A stretch of 64,000 bases of DNA, taken from assembly GCF_014649695.1 (NCBI RefSeq), contig NZ_BMTN01000013.1, positions 1-64,000 of the forward strand, given 5' to 3'. The position numbers and the translations under genes are program-made. The stretch is from Streptomyces kurssanovii (GTDB taxonomy: Bacteria; Actinomycetota; Actinomycetes; Streptomycetales; Streptomycetaceae). Below are positions 19,947 through 27,999 of the stretch, piece by piece. The notes under the pieces are model-generated. The model was not told where the DNA came from. It was given only the letters and a program-made list of their open reading frames with translations, and searched no databases. The first letter of the stretch is position 1. Each line of letters opens with the position of its first letter.

Positions 19947-22031
19947 GTGAAACCGCTCGGCACCGGCGACCATCTCCGGCTCGGACCGTACCGGCTCCTC
20001 GGCGTCCTCGGAGAGGGCGGCATGGGCAAGGTCTACTTCGGTCAGGACTCGTTCGGCAGGAAAGCCGCCGTAAAAGTCCTCCGGCCGGAACTGGCCTACG
20101 AAGAGGGCCTGGCGCAGCGTTTCGTCCGCGAGGCCCAGATGGCGCAGTCCGTCACCGGCACAGGCGTGGCGCGGGTGCTCGGCGCACATACCGACGGCGG
20201 GCGGCCCTGGATCGCCACCGAGTTCCTGACCGGTCCGACGCTGGACGATGCCATCCACAGTCACGGACCGCTCGACGAGCCGACACTGCACGCCCTGGCC
20301 TCTTCGCTGGCCCGGACACTGGCCGACATCCATGCGGCCGGACTGATCCACCGCGACCTCAAGCCCGCCAACATCGTTCTCACCGCGGGCGGACCGCGCG
20401 TCATCGACTTCGGCATCGCCCGGCCCGAGCACGGGCTCACGCTCACGACCACCGGGCAGATCCCCGTCACTCCGGGCTTCGGCGCTCCCGAGCAGGTGCT
20501 GGGGCAGCGTGTCGGGCCTGCGGCGGACGTCTTCTCACTGGGTGCCGTGCTGATCTACGCGATCACCGGCATCCAGGCATTCACCGGGGCCCACGTCGCA
20601 GCGGTGCAGTACGAGGTAGTGCACGGCGAGCCGCGTATCGACCGGGTTCCACCGCATCTCGCGCCGCTCATCGGCCCCTGCCTCGCCAAGGACCCCGCAC
20701 ACCGGCCGACACCCGGTCAGTTGGCTGCCGTGTTCGCGCCTGCCCGTGGCGGGGAACGGGTCTGGCGCCACGGGCCCCTGGCGGCGGACATCGAGGAGCG
20801 GGAACGCAGGATCCACCACCTGACAACCGTGGTCGCCGCCTCCGGCTCCGGTGGAATGTCCCGACGGCGCCTGCTCACCACACTCGCGGTCGGCGGCGCA
20901 GCACTCGCAGCAGGGGCAGGGGCCACGGCCTGGTGGCTGGGCGGTCGGGATGACTCGGGGCCCTACGCCCTCCCCCCGGCGGCCGATACCCCGATCGCGG
21001 ACCCGGTCGGAGCGACGACCGGGAATCCCAAGCCGCTGTGGGGCCCCGTGCAACTGCTCGGTGAGACGGAGGGCGGGCTGGTGCCTGTACGCGATGTCGT
21101 ACTCGGCATCGGCGCGGCAGAGGGCGGACTGGCTGCCCACAACGTCGTCGACGGGAAGCGCCGCTGGCACGCCCCCGGCCCGGTCGCGTCCGCCGGCATC
21201 GTCACCTTGTCGGATGCTCTCGTCGCAGCTGTGGACGAGAAGGGCGATGTAGTGACGTTCGTCGCCTCGTCCGGCGAAGCCCGGTGGTCGGTCCCCGCAT
21301 CTGCGAAGTACGTCCTCGCCGCCGACGAATCGGCCGTGTACGTCATCACGAAGAACGACCGGCTCCGCAGCATCAGCCGCTCCGACGGCAGCATCCTCTG
21401 GACCGTCCGCCCCAGGGTCTTGCTGAACGCTGACACCCGTCCGCGCAGTGTGGCCGGCGGCGGCCGACTGGTGATCGCGACGGCCAAGGGCCGCGTCCTG
21501 ACTGTCGACACGGCCGACGGGCAGGAGGTGTGGAACATCGACGACCAGTCGCCCATGGGGCAGACCGGCCTCAGCCCCGTGCTCCACAAAGACATGGTCC
21601 TGATCAACGGTGCCACGCTGACCGCCCGGGCTCTTGCTGACGGTGGGGAACGGTGGGCGAAGACGATGACGATCGACGGCAAGGTGCAGCCCTCGGGCCC
21701 CCCTCTCGTCCACGACGACCTCGTGTACTGCGCACGGGGGGCGTACGTATTGGCCTTCGACGTCACGGACGGCACCGAAGTGTGGAGATCGCCAAGGGGC
21801 ACCTTCCTGGAGAGCCCGGTGGCTGTACAGGGCGACGCAGTGTCCGCCATCAGCTCCGAAGCAGGTCATCAGGAAGGCTGGGCGATGCACGCGATGTCAC
21901 GCAGCGACGACAAGCACGTCTGGAGCCGCCCGCTGCCGAACGACGCCGGCTCCTACTGGGTGTACGGGGACGGCAACCGTCTCTTCGTGAGGGCGGGGGC
22001 GGAGATGGTGGCTCTGCCGGTCTTCGAGTGA
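19947..22031 (+). CDS. Membrane Ser/Thr protein kinase with PQQ-like repeats
   Basis: A 694-residue Hanks-type kinase. Glycine loop GEGGMG (23-28), catalytic lysine K43, HRD at 135-137 and DFG at 154-156 are present. A transmembrane helix lies near 308-332 (RRRLLTTLAVGGAALAAGAG), followed by an outer beta-propeller-like region with repeating WxxPxP and DGxxxW units. The short gap after the first kinase suggests cotranscription. The two are paralogues with related kinase domains but diverged outer domains, so they may sense different ligands. Confidence 0.92.
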   Translation: MKPLGTGDHLRLGPYRLLGVLGEGGMGKVYFGQDSFGRKAAVKVLRPELAYEEGLAQRFVREAQMAQSVTGTGVARVLGAHTDGGRPWIATEFLTGPTLDDAIHSHGPLDEPTLHALASSLARTLADIHAAGLIHRDLKPANIVLTAGGPRVIDFGIARPEHGLTLTTTGQIPVTPGFGAPEQVLGQRVGPAADVFSLGAVLIYAITGIQAFTGAHVAAVQYEVVHGEPRIDRVPPHLAPLIGPCLAKDPAHRPTPGQLAAVFAPARGGERVWRHGPLAADIEERERRIHHLTTVVAASGSGGMSRRRLLTTLAVGGAALAAGAGATAWWLGGRDDSGPYALPPAADTPIADPVGATTGNPKPLWGPVQLLGETEGGLVPVRDVVLGIGAAEGGLAAHNVVDGKRRWHAPGPVASAGIVTLSDALVAAVDEKGDVVTFVASSGEARWSVPASAKYVLAADESAVYVITKNDRLRSISRSDGSILWTVRPRVLLNADTRPRSVAGGGRLVIATAKGRVLTVDTADGQEVWNIDDQSPMGQTGLSPVLHKDMVLINGATLTARALADGGERWAKTMTIDGKVQPSGPPLVHDDLVYCARGAYVLAFDVTDGTEVWRSPRGTFLESPVAVQGDAVSAISSEAGHQEGWAMHAMSRSDDKHVWSRPLPNDAGSYWVYGDGNRLFVRAGAEMVALPVFE

Positions 22032-22093
22032 GCGATGCCCTGACGGCGTAACGTCGTCGTTCGGTCTGTCACCAGTAGGGCCCCATCTCGTGC

Positions 22094-22128
22094 CCAGCGC
22101 CACGCCTGGCTTTGAGGCGGGGCGCTGG
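22094..22128. terminator. Bidirectional terminator between kinase and esx genes
   Basis: An outer 8-bp stem (22094-22101 with 22121-22128, CCAGCGCC) encloses an inner CGCCT/AGGCG stem. It lies between the convergent kinase operon and the esx operon and probably ends both. Confidence 0.7.
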
Positions 22129-22199
22129 TCGATGCAGCAAAGGGGTGGGCACCCCTCGCGCATGCCCACCGCTTGTGTCTGCCTCCGGCATTCAGTGAC

Positions 22200-22502
22200 C
22201 TAGAGGAAGTAGCTGGCGGCCTTCTTGTCGCCGCCCATGTAGTCGCCGCCCGCGTTGGCAACGATCCGGCCGATCCCCTCGAGGGCCTCGTGGATGACCT
22301 TGGCCTCCTGGTCCCACTTCACCTGCTCCTGGACGTAGGCGGCGTGTGCCTCGCCCTCCCAGCCGGCGGCGACGCTGGCCATGGCCCTCTTGATGGCCGC
22401 CAGGTCCTCTTCGAGCTTCTTCGCCTGGCTACCGAGCACAGTCGCCGTCGCGTCGAGAGCTCCGTACTTGACGACGAGTTCGTCGTACGAGTTCATGCCC
22501 AT
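22200..22502 (-). CDS. WXG100 (Esx) type VII substrate
   Basis: A 100-residue helical-hairpin protein with the turn motif WEG near residue 49 and YMGGD (a YxxxD/E-like secretion signal) near the C-terminus. The two WXG100 proteins encoded side by side would form a heterodimer and be carried by EccC. Start ATG at 22502 with GAGGGAATC upstream; the ATG at 22496 is the alternative. The last gene of the minus-strand esx operon, separated from its partner by a 22-nt palindrome. Confidence 0.92.
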   Translation of the reverse strand: MGMNSYDELVVKYGALDATATVLGSQAKKLEEDLAAIKRAMASVAAGWEGEAHAAYVQEQVKWDQEAKVIHEALEGIGRIVANAGGDYMGGDKKAASYFL

Positions 22503-22533
22503 GATTCCCTCATCTCAACTGTTGCTGTCATTC

Positions 22534-22555
22534 GGCGCTTGGCATGCCAAGCGCC
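22534..22555. repeat. 22-nt perfect palindrome between the two esx genes
   Basis: GGCGCTTGGCATGCCAAGCGCC is its own reverse complement. In RNA it forms a 9-bp stem with a tetraloop, lying downstream of the first esx gene and upstream of the second. It may be an mRNA stability element, a processing site or an operator. Confidence 0.8.
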
Positions 22556-22571
22556 CGCCCGGTCATTGGTA

Positions 22572-22919
22572 CTAGAGGCCGCTGAGGTTCGACTTCGCAG
22601 TCGTACCGACACCGAGATCGACGTTGATGCTCTGCACGGCAGCACGCACGTCCTCCTCCGTGCCGTCCTTGATCTTCCTCGACTGGCTCGAAGCATCGAG
22701 GAACTTGGCAAGGATGTTGCCGAGCCTCACCATGGCCTCGTTGATCTTCTGCTGCCTCTCGTTGAAGGCCCCGGCGCCGATGCCCTTCCACTGGCCCTCA
22801 AGACTGTCGATCGTGCCCTGAATCTGCTGGAGCTGGCCCTTGAGCGAGTTGAACTTCTCGAACAGCTCCTTCTGGAGCAGGGCTACTTGCTGATCTGAAA
22901 GCCGCTGGCCCTGTGACAC
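22572..22919 (-). CDS. WXG100 (Esx) type VII substrate, partner
   Basis: A 115-residue protein with WKG near residue 43 and helical segments on both sides, the WXG100 pattern. The C-terminal TEEDVRAAVQSINVDL region lacks an obvious YxxxD motif, consistent with the non-signal-bearing partner of a heterodimer. Start is GTG at 22919 with AAGGAA upstream; an in-frame extension to 22970 lacks a site. It is transcribed with the neighbouring WXG100 gene and the mycosin upstream. Confidence 0.9.
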   Translation of the reverse strand: MSQGQRLSDQQVALLQKELFEKFNSLKGQLQQIQGTIDSLEGQWKGIGAGAFNERQQKINEAMVRLGNILAKFLDASSQSRKIKDGTEEDVRAAVQSINVDLGVGTTAKSNLSGL

Positions 22920-23020
22920 AGTTGCGGTTCCTTTCTCAATGCCGTTGTGACCGGCTGGGTTGTGCGCCACTCGGCGTTGGCGGGTGGCGGCGGACTGGAG
23001 ACGAAGGTCTGTTGGTCAGG

Positions 23021-24286
23021 TCAGGCGCTTCGACGCTTCCGTACGACGGCGAACGCGATTCCTGCGAGGACGACAGCAGCGGCAACTCCGCCGATGGCGA
23101 GGCCGAGTTGGCTGTCGTCCTCGGTCTTCGTGCTGGAGCCTGCCACGGCGGCATCGGCTCCGGGCTTGCCCTCAGGGGCCTGTGACGAAGCTGGTGCAGA
23201 GGGTTTGGAGGAGGCGGCTGGATCGGAAGATCCGCCGCCGGTCGGCTTGTTGGTGAGCGGGCTGATGTTCGGGGCTCCGGGCTTGCCCAGGCCGCGATTG
23301 ATGTGGGCGCCAGGACGGACGATGCCGTGGCCCAGGTAGGTACTGACCGTGCCTTCCTTCCAGTCCTCGCCGCGGCCGGCGGACTCGAACATGACCCGGA
23401 GGACCTGGTTCGCGGTCCAGTCAGGATGGGCCGACCAGATCAGGGCGGCGGAGGCGGAGGCGATGGCAGTGGCGGCGCTTGTGCCGCCATCGCCATCGCA
23501 GTACCCCTTGAAGGTTTTGTCGCACCAAAATGGAATATCGCTACCAGGTGCTGCGAGATCCACGTAGTCGCCGTGCTGAGAGTACTTGGCGACCTTGCCG
23601 TCCTGACCAGTGGCAGCAACAGCAACGGCACTGACATAGCTGGCCGGGTACTCCTCCTTGTTGGCCTTGTGACCGGTGTTCCCTGCAGCCGCAAAGAGCA
23701 GTTTACCCTTGCTCTGCGCATACTCCACAGCTTGCCGGGTTTCCGTGCTGTAGAATTCGCTACCCCACGAAATATTGATGATCTTCGCTTCGCTGTCGGC
23801 GGCGCCTCTAATTGCCTCCCGCATATCGAAGGCATTTACTTTGTTCTTGTTCTGGAAATCTGTGTCGCTGATTCGGAACGGAATGATTTTGGCGTCGGGT
23901 GCAAGGCCTTTGAGGCCTCCACTGGCACCGGTGCCAGCGATCAGCTCGGCAATGGTCGTTCCATGGCCGGTATAGTCGTCCGTCTCGTCCCCCTCAGCCT
24001 CCGCTGAGTCGATGCCTTTCAGGACTTGACCCTTCAGCGAAGGCGTATCAGGATTGACACCACTGTCGATGACAGCAACCTTGATGCCCTCGCCCGTCGC
24101 GGACTTCCAGATCTCCTCGGCGCCCATGGCATCCAGGTACCACTGTTTCGACTGCACGTCGGCTGCGACCGCGGCGGGGGCAAAGCCCGCAAGGCCGACA
24201 CTCCATACGCCAACTGCACCCACTGCGCCGAGCAGTTCGCGCCGCAACAGATGCGACCTGTTGTGTCGGCTCAATTGTGCCGTCAT
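23021..24286 (-). CDS. mycP: Type VII-associated subtilase (mycosin, MycP) 1
   Basis: A membrane-anchored serine protease that in ESX systems stabilises the complex and cleaves substrates. The 421-residue protein has an N-terminal signal sequence, catalytic Asp74 (VIDSGV), His108 (GHGT), Ser270 (GGTSAAT) and a C-terminal transmembrane helix followed by VRKRRSA. Cysteines near 255 and 263 could form a disulfide. ATG at 24286 is chosen; the 24-residue extension upstream looks non-coding. It follows the 597-residue WXG protein gene by 26 bp. A local low-GC patch occurs near 23,700-23,900. Confidence 0.93.
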   Translation of the reverse strand: MTAQLSRHNRSHLLRRELLGAVGAVGVWSVGLAGFAPAAVAADVQSKQWYLDAMGAEEIWKSATGEGIKVAVIDSGVNPDTPSLKGQVLKGIDSAEAEGDETDDYTGHGTTIAELIAGTGASGGLKGLAPDAKIIPFRISDTDFQNKNKVNAFDMREAIRGAADSEAKIINISWGSEFYSTETRQAVEYAQSKGKLLFAAAGNTGHKANKEEYPASYVSAVAVAATGQDGKVAKYSQHGDYVDLAAPGSDIPFWCDKTFKGYCDGDGGTSAATAIASASAALIWSAHPDWTANQVLRVMFESAGRGEDWKEGTVSTYLGHGIVRPGAHINRGLGKPGAPNISPLTNKPTGGGSSDPAASSKPSAPASSQAPEGKPGADAAVAGSSTKTEDDSQLGLAIGGVAAAVVLAGIAFAVVRKRRSA

Positions 24287-24312
24287 CCTGACTTCCGAAC
24301 CTTCCGTTGCGC

Positions 24313-26106
24313 CTAGTCGATGACCGGTGGTACGGGCCCGCGCCGCCTGGCGGCCCATGTCTCTTCGTCTTCCGTCAGAAAATCCGGTCGCGCGGACGCC
24401 CCGCGCTCCTGCTCGTCTCCACCGGACTGCCGCTGATTGCTGCGACCGCCTAGAACAGCCGCGCCTCCGGTCGTATAGCCTCCGGCACCGGGCCGGGATT
24501 TGTGCCCGGAATTGCGTGGAATACCGACAACTCCATTGGAACTGGCAGGGCCCCGCCCATTGGGCCGCTGACCTGTGGTTCCGGAGCTCGCCCCGATGAC
24601 ACTGGCCTGACCCGGCCTCGGTGCCGCCGAGCGTCCTTGTGTCGATGATTCTCCGCCGACGACCGTGCCCTTAGGTATGCGTGCTCCAGCAGACCCCCCA
24701 GCGGTGCGCTGCGGCGTGCCCCCGACGATGCCCTCGCTGCGTCCTCCACGCATGCCGGTGGAAGGAGCACCGGCGGCACGCCCTGTGGCCGGCTGCCCTG
24801 TCGTACCCGTCCGGCCTGCCATCGGTGGCTGCCCGGCGGTCTGACCGGCCCGTCCTGGCTGGCCTCCGCCTGGCCCCATGCTTGTGGGGCGCCCCACAGG
24901 GTTGTTCGCGCGTCCGTCGCTCGCAGCGCCACCGCCGACCCGCGGCACGCCGGGCGTCCCGGTTGAGCGGCCGACCGGCGCATTGGGATGACCAGTCGAA
25001 CCGGTGCGGCCCAGCCTGTCTGCAGCAGGTCCTCCGGTCGCCCGCGCGATCGGAGGACCGCTGAGGCGATTGTTCGGATTACGCACAGGCCCGGACGTGA
25101 ACGGCATCTGCGGCAGCGGACCGTTCTGGCTGGTCGGCGGGCCGGTGACCGGGGAGGTGGGCGGCGTGCTGGGTGCAGTGGTCGGAGCCTGGGGCACTGT
25201 GACCGCGTCGATCTGCATCGACGTGTTCGAAGGCAGAATCGGAGCGGGCTTGGTCTCTGCCATGCCGCTCGTCGAACCGCTGTCGCTCTGGAAGGCGACG
25301 CCAGTACCGGTCGACTGCGCCGTAGCCCCTGTGGTCGCCGCAGGTACCTGGGCGTTATAACCCTCACCCGGATTACGGCTACCGCTCGGCTCCGGCACAG
25401 CCACGTCCAGCCGCTTCGGCGGCGTCGGCATCTTCTCGCCGACCAGCATCGCTTGCGACACGGTGTAGTACGAGGCCAGGCGGTTCATCAGGTTGATGGC
25501 CTCCTGGCGGTCCTTCTCCGCCTTGAGAGCCTTCTGGTACTCCGGGTTGTCCGGGGTCTTGTCCTTCTCCGGGAAGGCCTCGGGCTTCTTCGGGTCGGCT
25601 CTGTCGTCACGCGGCGGCTTGGAGTTGCGTACGGAGGTCAGGCCCGTGCTGGCGACCTTCATCTGGGCGCCGACGGCGTTCGCGTACCTTCCGACGTCCC
25701 AGGCATAGGTGACGAGTGACTGGCCGTACGACTCGAAGGCCAGGGCCGCTTCGCCCTTCCAGTCCGTCGACGTGACGAAGTCGCTGAGCTCCTTGGCCGC
25801 CTTATTGAGGGCCTTCGTGGCCCTCTCCAGGGTCTCGCCGGCGTTCTCCAGATCGGCCGGGTTGGCGCTGTCCAGGAGGTCGAGCATCTCGTTGAGCTTC
25901 CGGCCCTCGAAGTTCGACGTGCCGAGGTAGTTCGTGCTGACGTTCAGACCGAAGGGCATTATGTCGTTCAGCCAGTACATCATTTCCGTACCGGCGTACT
26001 GCTGCTTGATCTCGTTGACGTCCTGCTGCTGCTCCGCTTGCTCCTGGGCCTGAAGCTGCTCGGGGGTCAGCTCCGGCTCCGACTTCGACTGCTTCTCATC
26101 GCTCAT
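24313..26106 (-). CDS. Large WXG-fold protein with Gly/Pro-rich C-terminus
   Basis: A 597-residue protein. The N-terminal 250 residues are helical with WKG near residue 117, resembling a large WXG/PPE-like type VII substrate. The rest is low-complexity, rich in Gly, Pro, Thr and Arg, ending with ETWAARRRGPVPPVID. Such two-part proteins may be secreted substrates or gating proteins; the long tail differs from standard WXG100 proteins. It lies 6 bp downstream of a small helical gene and just upstream of mycosin 1, in one operon. Confidence 0.85.
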   Translation of the reverse strand: MSDEKQSKSEPELTPEQLQAQEQAEQQQDVNEIKQQYAGTEMMYWLNDIMPFGLNVSTNYLGTSNFEGRKLNEMLDLLDSANPADLENAGETLERATKALNKAAKELSDFVTSTDWKGEAALAFESYGQSLVTYAWDVGRYANAVGAQMKVASTGLTSVRNSKPPRDDRADPKKPEAFPEKDKTPDNPEYQKALKAEKDRQEAINLMNRLASYYTVSQAMLVGEKMPTPPKRLDVAVPEPSGSRNPGEGYNAQVPAATTGATAQSTGTGVAFQSDSGSTSGMAETKPAPILPSNTSMQIDAVTVPQAPTTAPSTPPTSPVTGPPTSQNGPLPQMPFTSGPVRNPNNRLSGPPIARATGGPAADRLGRTGSTGHPNAPVGRSTGTPGVPRVGGGAASDGRANNPVGRPTSMGPGGGQPGRAGQTAGQPPMAGRTGTTGQPATGRAAGAPSTGMRGGRSEGIVGGTPQRTAGGSAGARIPKGTVVGGESSTQGRSAAPRPGQASVIGASSGTTGQRPNGRGPASSNGVVGIPRNSGHKSRPGAGGYTTGGAAVLGGRSNQRQSGGDEQERGASARPDFLTEDEETWAARRRGPVPPVID

Positions 26107-26112
26107 CGCCGC

Positions 26113-26553
26113 TCACCTGAGGTCCGTCGTGCCGGTCTGGGAGTCGTTCGTCTCCCCCTGAACCTGCGCCTGTCCGTCGCGTTCCTTGTCCAGTCGGGCC
26201 TTGATCGAATGGAACTGCAGGCGGAGGTCTTCCTCGAGGTTGTCGAAACCGATGTCCGCGCCGCGGACGGCGATACGCAGCAGTTCGATCTCGTCGCTCA
26301 GCTGCTTGGACAGCGACAGCACCGCCTGGTGCACGCGTTCGTACTGCTCGTAGAAACCGTCGGCTTCCGCGAAGGCGGTCCCGGTGCCGAAGGACGCCCG
26401 CGTGACGGTGGCTTCCGCGACCTTGGTGCCGCTGGCGTCACCGCCCTCGAGATCGCTGAGAAGGCCGAGCACCTTCTTCTGGAAATCCGTCAGAGCGCCG
26501 AGCCCGCGCTCGAGGTCGCCTGCTCCGCCGCCCCCACCAACTGCCTCGAGCAC
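26113..26553 (-). CDS. Small helical type VII-locus protein
   Basis: A 146-residue protein that is helical throughout (Glu/Leu-rich, DFQKKVLGLLSDLEGGDASG and QLSDEIELLRIAVRG), with no transmembrane segment. It resembles ESX accessory helical proteins in size, but I cannot assign a family. The start is GTG at 26553 (MLEAVGGGGG) with GGAGGAACGG upstream; the extension to 26631 lacks a ribosome-binding site. It heads the operon of WXG protein, mycosin and esx genes, driven by the promoter at 26634-26662. Confidence 0.8.
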   Translation of the reverse strand: MLEAVGGGGGAGDLERGLGALTDFQKKVLGLLSDLEGGDASGTKVAEATVTRASFGTGTAFAEADGFYEQYERVHQAVLSLSKQLSDEIELLRIAVRGADIGFDNLEEDLRLQFHSIKARLDKERDGQAQVQGETNDSQTGTTDLR

Positions 26554-26624
26554 GATGCCCGTTCCTCCCCGTTCGCTCCAGCCTGGACATTGCGATCGTG
26601 GTGACTCGCCGTCCTCGCGATTGC

Positions 26625-26724
26625 GTTGCAACCACTCTAATCACTGGCCATGACAGGCCCAAGTGGCTTACCCCGTACGACGTTTCCTGGATGAGACGTC
26701 GCGCTCCCCTGTGCGGTTGCAACC
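26625..26724. repeat. Two GTTGCAAC sites flanking the esx-operon promoter
   Basis: The 8-bp palindrome GTTGCAAC occurs at 26625-26632 and within a 12-bp palindrome CGGTTGCAACCG at 26713-26724. The centres are 90 bp apart, on either side of a promoter-like sequence. This resembles a pair of operators for a dimeric regulator. Confidence 0.4.
26634..26662 (-). promoter_or_regulatory. Candidate sigma-70-type promoter of the esx operon
   Basis: On the minus strand, TTGGGC (26662-26657), a 17-bp spacer and TAGAGT (26639-26634) match the vegetative promoter layout. It is about 80 bp upstream of the helical-protein start (26553). Confidence 0.5.
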
Positions 26725-26741
26725 GGAAGACGTCGTTCTCG

Positions 26742-27986
26742 TCACGTTGCGCCTCCCGCGGCCGATCGCCTCGACCGGCGCCGCGAGTCCCGTAGGGCCA
26801 CCGCGCCGCCGGCGATGGCCGCGACCAGGACGCCGCCGCCCACGATCACGTACGTCGCGAGGCGGGCGTTGCGTTCATCCGGGGTCTCGCCCATGTGGAG
26901 TTCGGCGGGGGTCGGGGCCTCGGCGTTGGTCATGCCTCCGCCGGCGACGGGCTTGTCGATCGGCTTGTCGTCCTCCGTCAGCGCGCGGACCGGATCGACG
27001 ACACCCCATCCCACCAACCGGTCCGGGCCCGCCGTGGAGCGCTCCGCCGTCTGCTGGAGCTGGGCGACGATCTGCTCCTGCTCCCAGTCCGTGTGTTTGC
27101 TCTTGACGAGGGCGGCGACTGCCGCGACGTAGGGCGCGGAGAAGCTGGTGCCGTTGTCGGCGCAGTGACCGCCGCCCGGCACGGTTGTGATGATGTCCAC
27201 ACCCGGGGCGGCGATGCCGACGAAGTCGCCCGACTGGGAGAAGGCGGCTCGTTCGTTGTTGCGGTCGGACGAGGCGACGGCGAGCACGCCGTCGTACGAC
27301 GCCGGATAGGTCTTCTTGACGTTGCCGCCGAGGCCGTCGTTGCCTGCCGAGGCCACGATCACCACCTCTTCGGCGAGGGCCCGGTCGACGGCCTGCTTGA
27401 GCAGGGGGGTCGGCTCGACGGCGTTCGCGGTGTCCTGGGAGATGTTGATGACACCCGCCTTCTGGTCCACCGCGTAGTCGATGGCCTGGGCGAGGGTCTT
27501 CGCCGTCCCGTGCCCCTCGGCGTCGTTCTGCTGGATCGGGATGATCGTGGCGTCGGGGGCCAGGCCCACGAAGCCGGTGCCCTTCCCAGGCCGGGCGGCG
27601 ATGATGCCGGCGACCTTGGTGCCGTGGCCGACGACGTCGGTGGTGCCGTTCTCCTTGCCGCGCTCGATCTCGTTGCCGTTCTCGTCCTTCAACTTCTTGG
27701 GCAACAGGTTCTTGCCGCTCCCCGCGTCGACGGCGGGACGGAGCTGCGGATGCTTCGTGTCGACGCCCGTGTCGATGACGGCGACCCGGACGCCCTTGCC
27801 CGTGGACTGCTTCCACAGTTCGTCCAGAAGGACCCGCTGCAGGGCCCAGGGCCGGCCTTCGTACTTCTTGTTCGGGTAGGTGCACTGGCCCGGTGAGTCG
27901 GCGACGGCCGGGGTCGTCGGCAGACCGATGAGGGCGACCGCCGTGGCGGCAGCGGACGCGAGCAGGCGCCTTTTGATGGATGTCAC
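26742..27986 (-). CDS. mycP: Type VII-associated subtilase (mycosin, MycP) 2
   Basis: A second membrane-anchored subtilase, 414 residues, with signal peptide, catalytic Asp72 (VIDTGV), His121 (GHGTKVAG), Ser281 (GTSFSAP) and a C-terminal transmembrane helix with a basic tail (RDSRRRSRRS). It starts at GTG 27986, with GAGGAC from the end of eccB upstream, 13 bp after the eccB stop. It is diverged from mycosin 1, so the two probably have separate substrates or roles. Paired with EccB, it is the likelier core mycosin. Confidence 0.93.
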   Translation of the reverse strand: MTSIKRRLLASAAATAVALIGLPTTPAVADSPGQCTYPNKKYEGRPWALQRVLLDELWKQSTGKGVRVAVIDTGVDTKHPQLRPAVDAGSGKNLLPKKLKDENGNEIERGKENGTTDVVGHGTKVAGIIAARPGKGTGFVGLAPDATIIPIQQNDAEGHGTAKTLAQAIDYAVDQKAGVINISQDTANAVEPTPLLKQAVDRALAEEVVIVASAGNDGLGGNVKKTYPASYDGVLAVASSDRNNERAAFSQSGDFVGIAAPGVDIITTVPGGGHCADNGTSFSAPYVAAVAALVKSKHTDWEQEQIVAQLQQTAERSTAGPDRLVGWGVVDPVRALTEDDKPIDKPVAGGGMTNAEAPTPAELHMGETPDERNARLATYVIVGGGVLVAAIAGGAVALRDSRRRSRRSAAGGAT

Positions 27987-27999
27987 GTCGGCCCCGTCC

